A program made the position numbers and the translations under genes. The notes under the pieces are model-generated. The model was given only the letters and a program-made list of their open reading frames with translations. It had not been told where the DNA came from and searched no databases. A stretch of DNA of 64,000 nt from Chryseobacterium indologenes (lineage in GTDB: Bacteria > Bacteroidota > Bacteroidia > Flavobacteriales > Weeksellaceae): positions 5,084,001 through 5,148,000 of the forward strand of contig NZ_CP018786.1 of NCBI RefSeq assembly GCF_002025665.1, given 5' to 3'. Each line of letters opens with the position of its first letter. Positions within the stretch are counted from its first letter, which is position 1. Shown here one piece after another: positions 31,985-39,282 of the stretch.

Positions 31985-33055
31985 TTAAAAAATCTGTTTA
32001 AAATCTTTTGAATAGGGAGAATAAGATCCGTAGACAGCATCAAATTCTATATCCAGATTTTCCAGCTTAAATTGCTCATCCATCTGATCCAAACAGGTAA
32101 TCACAAGGTTCTTTTTAGCCGGAAATACATAAGCTCCATCTAACTTCAAAGCATAATTCAAGAGGCTGTAATCTATTTCTCCTGTTCTTAACTCCTTCTG
32201 ATATTCATTAAATGTACAGGTTTCTTCTTCATTATTTTTCAGATTCATTTGTTTTTCATTGCTCATCCAGCCGTTTCCGTGACGGGTTGCATAGCTTCTG
32301 GTGACATAATACATTTCAATGTCTTCAATTTTTAAAAGCTTACAGATTTCGTATGCATTTTTTGAAGTGGTATGAGCATAGGTCACATTGGGAAAAACGC
32401 CATGATCCATATCGAGTAAAATACCCTGGCTTCCTTCAAAAATAAGGTGGTTGAATGAAGCCAGCCAGGTATAATCATTTATTTTCCAATCAATTTTATC
32501 AATAGCCTCTAAAAAAGGGTTCAAGAGTTCGCTGATCTCATTCTCTTCGACAAAGCCATAATAATAAGCAATCCCTTTTAGTTTTTCCATGAGCATTTCT
32601 CTTGGTCCAATAAGATCTATCGCAAACAGTTTATAAGGACTTTCGTGTCTTTTCATGGTTGCTCCTATTCCTTTTCCGCAGGTTCCATGTTCCAGATTTC
32701 TGGTATTGGTTCTGTTCTGCCATACATCAAAAGGAGTGGTCACTTTTGCCAATGGATGAATATGCAGTTCAATATTTCCATTCTTTGATTTTAGTTCTTC
32801 TCTTTCATTGAACAGAAAAACAGGGTGTATCGTACAGTGCTCGGTAAAGTAAGAAGGCAGCCCTCTGAGTGCTCCGCTTGCAAAACTGGAATGTACATGT
32901 TTTCTTTCATCCATCATTACGGTATGTGCTGCCTGCTGACCTCCTGAAAACCGGATTACAACTGCCTCAGGATGCTGAGAAGCCAGAAAATCTGTGGTAA
33001 TCCCTTTTCCTTCATCTCCAAAACTTAGTCCTATTACGATTTGCGCCTTTTTCAT
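31985..33055 (-). CDS. divergent adenylosuccinate synthetase paralogue
   Basis: A 356-residue protein, shorter than the about 430 of usual bacterial PurA. It keeps the GTPase loop GDEGKG with the catalytic Asp, the catalytic His (AAHT), GTCGKGIGAT, and FEGSQGILLDMDHGVFPNVT. But GGHNAGHT has become GGQQAAHT, and the aspartate-binding TTGRxRR loop is replaced by TFNEYQKELRTGEID. The nucleotide chemistry may be kept while the amine donor or acceptor differs. Housekeeping PurA would be expected elsewhere. In this array it may remodel a hypoxanthine-type base of a nucleotide or NAD analogue; that is inference. Confidence 0.8.
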   Translation of the reverse strand: MKKAQIVIGLSFGDEGKGITTDFLASQHPEAVVIRFSGGQQAAHTVMMDERKHVHSSFASGALRGLPSYFTEHCTIHPVFLFNEREELKSKNGNIELHIHPLAKVTTPFDVWQNRTNTRNLEHGTCGKGIGATMKRHESPYKLFAIDLIGPREMLMEKLKGIAYYYGFVEENEISELLNPFLEAIDKIDWKINDYTWLASFNHLIFEGSQGILLDMDHGVFPNVTYAHTTSKNAYEICKLLKIEDIEMYYVTRSYATRHGNGWMSNEKQMNLKNNEEETCTFNEYQKELRTGEIDYSLLNYALKLDGAYVFPAKKNLVITCLDQMDEQFKLENLDIEFDAVYGSYSPYSKDFKQIF

Positions 33056-33087
33056 GTCCTTTTATTTTAAATGTCAATTGCCTTGTT

Positions 33088-33933
33088 CTAAAGCATCTGA
33101 AACTGATCTAAACCTGTTGTTCCTAAGGTTTTATTTTTAAACTTATCACAGATAATTCCTTTGATAACATTGGGGATTTCTCTGTGATCTTCAATGGATA
33201 TACAGTTTTGACCTAACAATTCTCTCCATCCCCGGTCTGCTCTGAGTGCCTGATCAGAATGCAAAACACTGATATGGTATACTTCATATTTTTTCTTTGC
33301 TTCTTCCAATAATTCAATATGGGTATAGGTTTGCTGTCCTTTCCCCATAATTTCCCTGATGGCTGAGGCAGGAAGTGTTTTCAAGCAAGGTTCATCGCCA
33401 ATGGTAAACAGTAATCCTTTTTGTCCTCTTTTTTCAAAAGCATCTGTTCTGGTGTGGAATGCCGCAAAATACCATGCTAAAAGATAACTTTCACCGGCAT
33501 TTCCGCCGCCTCCGGATTCAATATAGGTTCTTGTCAGCCACATATCCAGTTCTTCATCGCCTGACTCAAACTGCCCAGCCTGAAGCGGATAGCCATCATA
33601 TTCATGATCTCCAATTCCCAGGAATAATAAGGCTGGATCCGGAACTCCACCCTGAATAATTCCTCCCATTAGTTTTGGTAATCCCTCTCTGATCAGTTCA
33701 TGGGGAATATGTCCCATACTTCCGGTAACATCTAACCCTAAAATAATCGGAACTGAGTGAGGGTGAACTTCTGAATCTCTGGATTCTCTGAAAGAAATTC
33801 CATGGGGATTCATCGATTCATGGGCCATTCTTTTGGCATTTTGGGTGAAAATTTCCCCTGCTGATTTTGTTCCGTAACCTGCTTTGCTTGCTCTGTCATA
33901 ACGAGCGTCTAAATCGTATCTTGTACTTCCCAT
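33088..33933 (-). CDS. von Willebrand factor A-like domain protein
   Basis: A 281-residue protein with no signal peptide. The vWA fold occupies about 60-230, with a metal-site motif DVTGSMG (variant of DxSxS), then GDHEYDGYPLQAGQFES and a late TIGDEP motif. The N-terminal about 55 residues (MGSTRYDLDARYDRASKAGYG) are conserved-looking and polar. It lies 2 nt from the coiled-coil gene upstream and about 30 nt from the PurA paralogue, so it belongs to the array. vWA proteins usually assemble complexes with metal-dependent contacts. No family name recognised beyond the fold. Confidence 0.8.
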   Translation of the reverse strand: MGSTRYDLDARYDRASKAGYGTKSAGEIFTQNAKRMAHESMNPHGISFRESRDSEVHPHSVPIILGLDVTGSMGHIPHELIREGLPKLMGGIIQGGVPDPALLFLGIGDHEYDGYPLQAGQFESGDEELDMWLTRTYIESGGGGNAGESYLLAWYFAAFHTRTDAFEKRGQKGLLFTIGDEPCLKTLPASAIREIMGKGQQTYTHIELLEEAKKKYEVYHISVLHSDQALRADRGWRELLGQNCISIEDHREIPNVIKGIICDKFKNKTLGTTGLDQFQML

Positions 33934-33935
33934 GA

Positions 33936-34271
33936 TTATAATTTTTTTCCAAATAAATATTCAAATCTCTTCTGGGTTACTTCAAGCTGAATATTCAGAT
34001 TTCTGATTGTTAATGATAATTCCATGTCTTTCTGAACGAATGCTTCGGGATTGAAATCCGCAAAAGTCAGACTGTTTCTGTCTAAAGGACTGATATCAAT
34101 AAGCCCTTCTTGTTCGCGCTCAAGTCTTTTGATTTTTAATTCGATATCTTCAACTCTGCGTCTGTAGATCAATTCGGAATCTGCTCCAATGATCTTTGCA
34201 CGGTCTTCTCTGATCTGATCATTATTTCTTTGTAATGATTCGATAAATCTGGGTTTAAACTCATCTTCCAT
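33936..34271 (-). CDS. small coiled-coil protein of the NAD array
   Basis: I do not recognise a family. The 111-residue protein begins MEDEFKPRFIESLQRNNDQIR and is charged and helical throughout, with heptad-like stretches at about 34-55 (RRRVEDIELKIKRLEREQEG) and 80-105. No signal peptide or membrane segment. The ATG at 34271 is chosen over a TTG two codons earlier. The stop lies 2 nt from the vWA gene start, so the two proteins are probably made together and may bind each other. One of the 22-nt operator-like motifs lies 16 nt upstream. Confidence 0.7.
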   Translation of the reverse strand: MEDEFKPRFIESLQRNNDQIREDRAKIIGADSELIYRRRVEDIELKIKRLEREQEGLIDISPLDRNSLTFADFNPEAFVQKDMELSLTIRNLNIQLEVTQKRFEYLFGKKL

Positions 34272-34286
34272 GATCAAATATTTTTA

Positions 34287-34308
34287 TTTGTGTTAATAAT
34301 ACACTAAT
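34287..34308. promoter_or_regulatory. NrtR-type operator candidate, site 3
   Basis: A 22-nt imperfect palindrome of the form TTTGTGT-N7-ACAC-TAAT. It shares layout with the sites at 35529 and 36555. It lies upstream of the coiled-coil/vWA/PurA-like part of the array, implying an internal regulated promoter. Confidence 0.6.
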
Positions 34309-34348
34309 TAAACTAGACATAGGAATGCCTTCCTTTTTTACGGATAAT

Positions 34349-34897
34349 TTATACTTTTGAATACATTACATCTGTTCTCAATACATATTTTAATCCGCTG
34401 ATTAAAGTCTTTCCTTCATGTCTTAAAGGGTGATGAAAGATAAGGGCTGTTCCTTTTTTGGGAGCTACTGTAAATAGGTTCTCAAACTCTGTTTCTCCTC
34501 CTTCAAAATCATCATTCAGATAGATCATAAAGGTGTAAAAGCTTTTCTCTTTTTCATTTCGGATATAGCTTCCGTCTCTGTGCATCTTAAATTGCTGTCC
34601 CGGAGCGTACTTATAGACTCTGAGCATTTCATTAAAGTTAAACAGCTGATATCCATCACATTCCTGAGGTAAGAGTTGGTTTGCCTTGTCAAAAAGATCT
34701 TGAGCAATTGCAATATCAAAAATCATCAATCGGTCATTATTTCTGATTCCTTTATTCATTTGCTGACGCCCAAATACATTGATCTTTGCTTCTTCAAAAA
34801 CCTTTTCCTGTGAAAGGCTGATGTACTGATCACATTCGGTTTCAGTAAGAAAATCTTCTATCAGAAATATCTGTGGGTGTAATTCTATTTTTTCCAT
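34349..34897 (-). CDS. 2-oxoglutarate/Fe(II)-dependent dioxygenase, prolyl-4-hydroxylase-like
   Basis: A 182-residue enzyme with the double-stranded beta-helix core. The iron ligands are His and Asp in MHRDGSY (about 122-127) and the distal His in HHPLRHEG (about 160-166); KYVLRTDVMY near the end supplies the Arg that binds 2-oxoglutarate. FLTETECDQYISL opens the domain as in P4H-like proteins. It is located between NADAR and the coiled-coil gene in the array. The substrate is unknown; oxidative removal of an adduct or hydroxylation of a protein are both possible. Confidence 0.88.
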   Translation of the reverse strand: MEKIELHPQIFLIEDFLTETECDQYISLSQEKVFEEAKINVFGRQQMNKGIRNNDRLMIFDIAIAQDLFDKANQLLPQECDGYQLFNFNEMLRVYKYAPGQQFKMHRDGSYIRNEKEKSFYTFMIYLNDDFEGGETEFENLFTVAPKKGTALIFHHPLRHEGKTLISGLKYVLRTDVMYSKV

Positions 34898-34930
34898 AAT
34901 TCCTATTTTGTGTTGGTGTTGTGTGTGTTT

Positions 34931-35473
34931 TTACCTTCTTAATTGATCTCTTACTTCCATCAAAGCAAATCCTAAGAGGTTTTCTCCGTTCCATAATAAA
35001 GGATTCTCAGCTCTGTTATCTGTTTCCAGCATTCCGATACCCCAGATTCTGTCATAGGGACTGGCTTCTACCAGAATTTTATCTCCTGTTGACAAAAGAA
35101 AATCTTTAAATTTCTGATTCTGAGAGAATTTCAAAAGGTTTCCTTGGGTTACCAGTTCATATTTATGCTCATCCCAACGTTTCGGATCAAAGTTCTTTAC
35201 TTTTCTTCCCAGCGCTTTTGCCTGGTTAGGAGTATCTGCCTTTAAAATTTCCGCTTCGGTTTCAGGATCATTAAACAATCTGGCTTTTCCAGCCATCATA
35301 TAATGTTCTGCAGTTTTATAAATGATTCCGTTTTCTTCAAATCTTCCCGGAAACCATTGACTGAAACATGATTTGGTAATAATATCTTTTGCTGAATGTC
35401 CCCAGAAAAAGAGAAATTTTATCCTTTCCTTTTTTTGAAAGCGTTCTGTAATATTTTGTATGGTGTATTTCAT
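34931..35473 (-). CDS. NADAR family protein
   Basis: A 180-residue protein of the NADAR (DUF1768, YbiA-like) family. Signatures are FLFFWGHS, FSQWFPGRFEENGIIYKTAEHYMMAGKARLF with the conserved Glu (about 64), AKALGRKVKNFDPKRWDEHKY, and the closing EASPYDRIWGIGM with NLLGFALMEVRDQL. NADAR enzymes have been shown to remove ADP-ribose from guanine in nucleic acid, and plant relatives act in riboflavin-intermediate breakdown. The start was set at the ATG at 35473 where conserved sequence begins. An operator-like motif lies 56 nt upstream. Confidence 0.93.
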   Translation of the reverse strand: MKYTIQNITERFQKKERIKFLFFWGHSAKDIITKSCFSQWFPGRFEENGIIYKTAEHYMMAGKARLFNDPETEAEILKADTPNQAKALGRKVKNFDPKRWDEHKYELVTQGNLLKFSQNQKFKDFLLSTGDKILVEASPYDRIWGIGMLETDNRAENPLLWNGENLLGFALMEVRDQLRR

Positions 35474-35852
35474 GATTGCGTTATTTTGACACAAATTTAA
35501 AATATTATCAGTCTTTGCACCAAATTTATTTGTGTTAATTTTACGCTAATAAACATAATTACTTGATTTACAGTGATAAAAATTTAATTTCGATAAACAC
35601 GAATAGCGCAAATTTTAATCACGAATGACACAAATGTTGAATATGCTTAGGCTAAAGCGAAAGAATTTGAAGAATTTAAACAGGATGACAAAATGGAGAT
35701 TATTCCTTCGTCAGAATGACAAAAGACAAACAGGATGACCTTTGTGACAGGCATTTTTTATTGAATTTACTTTGAGTGATCTTCTTTTTCTCACTCCTAT
35801 CTATTAGTGAGCATTAGTGTGAATTCATTTGTGAACTTTGTGGTTAGAGATC
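35474..35852. other. 379-bp intergenic region between NADAR and the regulator
   Basis: No gene. Near NADAR it holds an operator-like site (35529-35550). The middle (about 35585-35640) is an ACACGAAT/CACGAATGACACAAAT-type sequence, and 35800-35850 an AGTGAGCATTAGTGTGAAT-type one, both of the kind scattered between genes in flavobacteria. CAGGATGAC occurs twice (about 35681 and 35731). Confidence 0.6.
35529..35550. promoter_or_regulatory. NrtR-type operator candidate, site 2
   Basis: A 22-nt motif TTTGTGT-N7-ACGC-TAAT, 56 nt upstream of the NADAR start. It matches the site at 34287 in 18 of 22 positions and shares layout with the site at 36555. Confidence 0.6.
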
Positions 35853-36548
35853 CTATTTTATTTCAAAATAAAACCCCTGCTCTTCCAGCTCTTTATACTT
35901 TTCTTTATTGAAAGTAAAAAGTTTTCCGGGCCTGCCGCTGCCTTCTTTTTTGACGTTGTTGGTTTCGTTAAGCAGTCCGTAGCTCATGATTTTCTTACGG
36001 AAATTTCTTCTGTCAATTTCCTGTCCTACAATTGTTTTATAAAGGTTTTCAAGATCTGAAAAAGGGAATTCTTCGTTGAGAAGATTGAAGCCGATTGGCT
36101 GGTATTGAATTTTTGTGCGAAGTCTTTTTAGAGCAGTCTCAATGATTGTTTTATGATCAAAAGCAACTGAAGGAAGTTTATTGATACTGAACCATTGCGC
36201 GTCTTCGGCATCTGAGTCAGCAAACAGCTCATGATAAGAAGGGTTGACAAGCCCTAAATAAGCAACAGAAACCACTCTGTTTCTCGGATCACGACCCAGA
36301 TTACCAAAAGTATACAATTGCTCCAAAAAATCGGGTTTTATGCCGGCTTCTTCATAGAGTTCTCTTTTTACCGCATCATCTACACTTTCATCATCAAGAA
36401 CAAGCCCTCCCGGAAGAGCCCATCCACCTTTAAAAGGGTCAATATTTCTTTTAATCAGAAGAATCTGAAGATCTTTCTTATCAAAATATCCGAAAATAAC
36501 GGCATCTACAGCCACTTTTATATCCTGTAATTTTTTAGGAGACTCCAT
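35853..36548 (-). CDS. Nudix-type transcriptional regulator (NrtR family)
   Basis: A 231-residue protein. The N-terminal Nudix domain has an intact box GGLVLDDESVDDAV followed by KRELYEEAGI (about 49-72), and the C-terminal winged helix has VGQEIDRRNFRKKIMSYGLL then GSGRPGKLFTF. This arrangement is that of NrtR, a repressor of NAD genes that responds to ADP-ribose. Because the Nudix box is complete, hydrolysis of ADP-ribose may also occur. The ATG at 36548 (MESPKK) is preferred to 36575, which would place coding sequence over the operator-like site at 36555-36576. It is the first gene of the array and probably self-regulated. Confidence 0.88.
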   Translation of the reverse strand: MESPKKLQDIKVAVDAVIFGYFDKKDLQILLIKRNIDPFKGGWALPGGLVLDDESVDDAVKRELYEEAGIKPDFLEQLYTFGNLGRDPRNRVVSVAYLGLVNPSYHELFADSDAEDAQWFSINKLPSVAFDHKTIIETALKRLRTKIQYQPIGFNLLNEEFPFSDLENLYKTIVGQEIDRRNFRKKIMSYGLLNETNNVKKEGSGRPGKLFTFNKEKYKELEEQGFYFEIK

Positions 36549-36554
36549 ACATTG

Positions 36555-36576
36555 ATTTGCGTTACGAATACACAAA
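36555..36576. promoter_or_regulatory. NrtR-type operator candidate, site 1
   Basis: Read on the minus strand the 22-nt site is TTTGTGT-N7-ACGC-AAAT, beginning 6 nt before the regulator's ATG. Location at its own start suggests autorepression. Confidence 0.6.
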
Positions 36577-36671
36577 GCTACGATTTATGCCTGTATTAAA
36601 AAATAATTTCCGTTATAATAAAAGTTCTTATCTTTAAGTTATCTTTCTAACCATCTTAAAACTAAATTATT

Positions 36672-37313
36672 ATGAAAAATTTATTAACAATTCTTTCTGC
36701 AGTTTTATTATTAATAGCTTGTGAGAAAGGAAAAACAACAGCTGCCACTGGCTCTGACAAAACAGATTCAGCATCTACCTCTGAATGGAAACCTGTAGAT
36801 TCAGCAACCGCCATGAAAGACTGGATGGCATACTCAACTCCGGGAGAAATGCAAAAAATGCTTGCAAAATCTGATGGAACCTGGAACGGAGAAACTACCA
36901 TGTGGATGGAAAACGGAGCAAAACCTATGATGAGTAAATCCGAGGCTACCAATAAAATGATGTTTGGCGGACGTTATCAGATTACTAATCACAAAGGTGA
37001 CTTTATGGGAATGCCTTTTGAAGGGATGAGCATTGTAGGATATGACAATTCAAAAAAGAAGTTTGTCAGTACCTGGATAGACAATATGGGAACTGGAATC
37101 ATGCATAGCGAAGGAGACTGGAATCCTTCTACAAAATCTGTTGAATTTAAAGGAAAAATGACCGATCCTTCAAGACCCGGAAAGGATTGTGATTTCAGAG
37201 AAGTATTCACCTTTGTGGATGATAACACTCAAAAACTTGAAATGTACGGCCCTGATTCTAAGACAGGAAAAGAGTACAAAACGATGGAAATAAAATATAC
37301 CCGTAAAAAATAA
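36672..37313 (+). CDS. DUF1579 family lipoprotein
   Basis: A 213-residue lipoprotein with lipobox LLLIAC (Cys17) followed by a Ser/Thr-rich linker to about residue 37. The body carries LAKSDGTWNGETTMWMENGAKP and KKFVSTWIDNMGTGIMHSEGDWN, the signature of DUF1579 proteins, which are lipocalin-like beta-barrels of unknown role. Divergent from the NAD array regulator and ending at a strong terminator. No operon partner. Confidence 0.85.
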   Translation: MKNLLTILSAVLLLIACEKGKTTAATGSDKTDSASTSEWKPVDSATAMKDWMAYSTPGEMQKMLAKSDGTWNGETTMWMENGAKPMMSKSEATNKMMFGGRYQITNHKGDFMGMPFEGMSIVGYDNSKKKFVSTWIDNMGTGIMHSEGDWNPSTKSVEFKGKMTDPSRPGKDCDFREVFTFVDDNTQKLEMYGPDSKTGKEYKTMEIKYTRKK

Positions 37314-37320
37314 ATCAAAA

Positions 37321-37350
37321 AAACCGCTTCGTGTGAAGCGGTTTTTTATT
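37321..37350. terminator. bidirectional terminator between DUF1579 gene and lepA
   Basis: AAACCGCTTC-GTGT-GAAGCGGTTT is a perfect 10-bp stem with T run after it and A run before. Confidence 0.92.
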
Positions 37351-37361
37351 TTTATAATGAA

Positions 37362-39158
37362 TTAGTCATTCAGTTTTAATACAGCCATGAATGCCGATTG
37401 TGGTACTTCTACTCTACCAATCTGCTTCATTTTCTTCTTCCCTTCTTTCTGTTTCTCCAATAGTTTACGTTTTCTGGAGATATCTCCTCCGTAACATTTT
37501 GCAGTAACGTCTTTTCTTAAGGCTTTAATCGTTTCTCTGGCAATTACTTTCGTCCCTAATGCAGCCTGAACAGCAATATCAAACTGCTGTCTAGGAATCA
37601 GCTCACGAAGCTTTTCACACATTCTTTTACCAATATAATAAGCGTTAGAATCGTGAATCAAAGATGATAAGGCATCTACCATATCCCCATTGATCAGGAT
37701 ATCCATTTTTACCAGCTTGGAAGCTCTGAATCCGATTGGATGATAATCGAATGAAGCGTATCCTTTAGAGATAGATTTTAATCTGTCATAGAAGTCGAAC
37801 ACAACCTCAGCAAGCGGCATATTGAAAATTAACTCTACTCTTTCTGATGTCAGATAACTCTGGTTAACGATTTCTCCTCTTTTTTCGATACATAAAGTCA
37901 TTACAGCTCCTACGAAATCAGATTTTGTAATGATAGAAGCCTTGATGAAAGGTTCTTCTACTCTGTCCATCGTTGAAGGATCCATCATTTCAGACGGGTT
38001 GTTGATCAAAATCGGAACTTCAGGTTCTTTTTTAGTATATCCAAAATAAGAAACGTTCGGTACCGTTGTGATTACGTTCATATTGAACTCTCTGTCTAGA
38101 CGTTCCTGAACGATTTCCATGTGTAGCATTCCCAGGAATCCGCAACGGAAACCAAATCCAAGTGCTGCAGAACTTTCCGGCTCGAAAACAAGAGAAGCAT
38201 CATTCAGTCTTAATTTTTCAAGAGAGAATCTTAATTCTTCAAAATCTTCAGAATCAATTGGATAAATCCCGGCAAATACCATTGGTTTTACTTCCTCGAA
38301 TCCATCAATTGGTCCGTCAGCTGGCTTTTCAAATGAAGTGATGGTATCTCCTACTTTTACTTCACGGGCATCTTTAATACCCGATACAAGATATCCTACG
38401 TCACCACAATGGATTGTTTTCTTTGGAACCTGCTTTAGTTTTAATGTACCTACTTCATCAGCTCCATATTCTTTTCCTGTAGCGAAGAACTTAATCTTTT
38501 CATTTTTAGTGATGCTTCCGTTCACTACTTTGAAATAAGCTTCAATACCTCTGAACGGATTGTATACAGAGTCAAAGATCAAAGCCTGAAGTGGTCCTTC
38601 AGGATCTCCTACCGGTGCAGGAATTCTTTCAACAATCTGTTCTAAAAGGTTATGAACACCTTCTCCTGTTTTACCGGAAACTCTCAATACATCTTCATAT
38701 TCGCATCCGATAAGGTTCATGATCTCATCGGTTACTTCTTCAGGGTTGGCAGATGGAAGGTCAATTTTATTCAAAATCGGAATGATCGTTAAATCATTTT
38801 CCAATGCAAGATACAGGTTGCTAATGGTTTGAGCCTGAATACTCTGTGCAGCATCTACAATAAGAAGTGCACCTTCACAGGCAGCAATAGAACGGGAAAC
38901 TTCATAAGAGAAGTCTACGTGTCCCGGGGTATCAATAAGGTTTAAAATATATTTTTCTCCTTTATACTCATAATCCATTTGGATCGCGTGTGACTTAATC
39001 GTAATCCCACGTTCTTTCTCCAAATCCATATCATCCAGCGTCTGAGACTGTAATTCTCTTTGGGTAACGGTATTCGTATACTCCAATAGACGGTCTGCCA
39101 GGGTACTTTTACCATGGTCGATATGAGCGATTATGCAAAAATTTCGTATGTTTTTCAT
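37362..39158 (-). CDS. lepA: elongation factor 4 (back-translocating GTPase)
   Basis: A 598-residue translational GTPase that rescues or back-translocates stalled ribosomes. The G domain shows HIDHGKSTLADRLLEYT (11-27), DTPGHVDFSYEVSRS and NKIDLPSA; domain II and the EF4-specific C-terminal domain (KQKEGKKKMKQIGRVEVPQSAFMAVLK) are complete. Length equals the family. It stands alone on the minus strand between its own terminator and about 120 nt of upstream sequence. Housekeeping; no unusual features. Confidence 0.97.
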   Translation of the reverse strand: MKNIRNFCIIAHIDHGKSTLADRLLEYTNTVTQRELQSQTLDDMDLEKERGITIKSHAIQMDYEYKGEKYILNLIDTPGHVDFSYEVSRSIAACEGALLIVDAAQSIQAQTISNLYLALENDLTIIPILNKIDLPSANPEEVTDEIMNLIGCEYEDVLRVSGKTGEGVHNLLEQIVERIPAPVGDPEGPLQALIFDSVYNPFRGIEAYFKVVNGSITKNEKIKFFATGKEYGADEVGTLKLKQVPKKTIHCGDVGYLVSGIKDAREVKVGDTITSFEKPADGPIDGFEEVKPMVFAGIYPIDSEDFEELRFSLEKLRLNDASLVFEPESSAALGFGFRCGFLGMLHMEIVQERLDREFNMNVITTVPNVSYFGYTKKEPEVPILINNPSEMMDPSTMDRVEEPFIKASIITKSDFVGAVMTLCIEKRGEIVNQSYLTSERVELIFNMPLAEVVFDFYDRLKSISKGYASFDYHPIGFRASKLVKMDILINGDMVDALSSLIHDSNAYYIGKRMCEKLRELIPRQQFDIAVQAALGTKVIARETIKALRKDVTAKCYGGDISRKRKLLEKQKEGKKKMKQIGRVEVPQSAFMAVLKLND

Positions 39159-39249
39159 TTAAGAATCTTGTAGTTTGCAAAGATAAGAAAATGCAGGAGA
39201 ATTTTTCATTCTTAATTCTTTCTTTTAACTGAAACACAGATAACAATAA

Positions 39250-39277
39250 GAAAAGAGGAAAAATTTTCCCTCTTTTC
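39250..39277 (-). terminator. terminator-like hairpin after the 39283 gene
   Basis: GAAAAGAGG and CCTCTTTTC pair around an AAAATTTT-type loop, 6 nt past the stop codon. The T tail on the minus strand is short. Confidence 0.55.
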
Positions 39278-39282
39278 AAATA

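Noticed and set aside
31985..33055. PurZ (2-aminoadenine synthesis) gene
   Set aside because: The length is suggestive, but the catalytic Asp of GDEGKG is retained; as I recall PurZ enzymes replace it. No companion PurZ-pathway or phage genes are present. A phylogeny would settle it.
35853..36575. Nudix regulator starting at 36575
   Set aside because: That start would place the first nine codons over the operator-like palindrome; conserved sequence begins at the later ATG (36548).
26250..36576. Prophage or integrated mobile element carrying the ADP-ribose array
   Set aside because: No integrase, transposase, phage structural gene, att-like direct repeats or tRNA junction was seen at its borders, and base composition looks like the neighbours.
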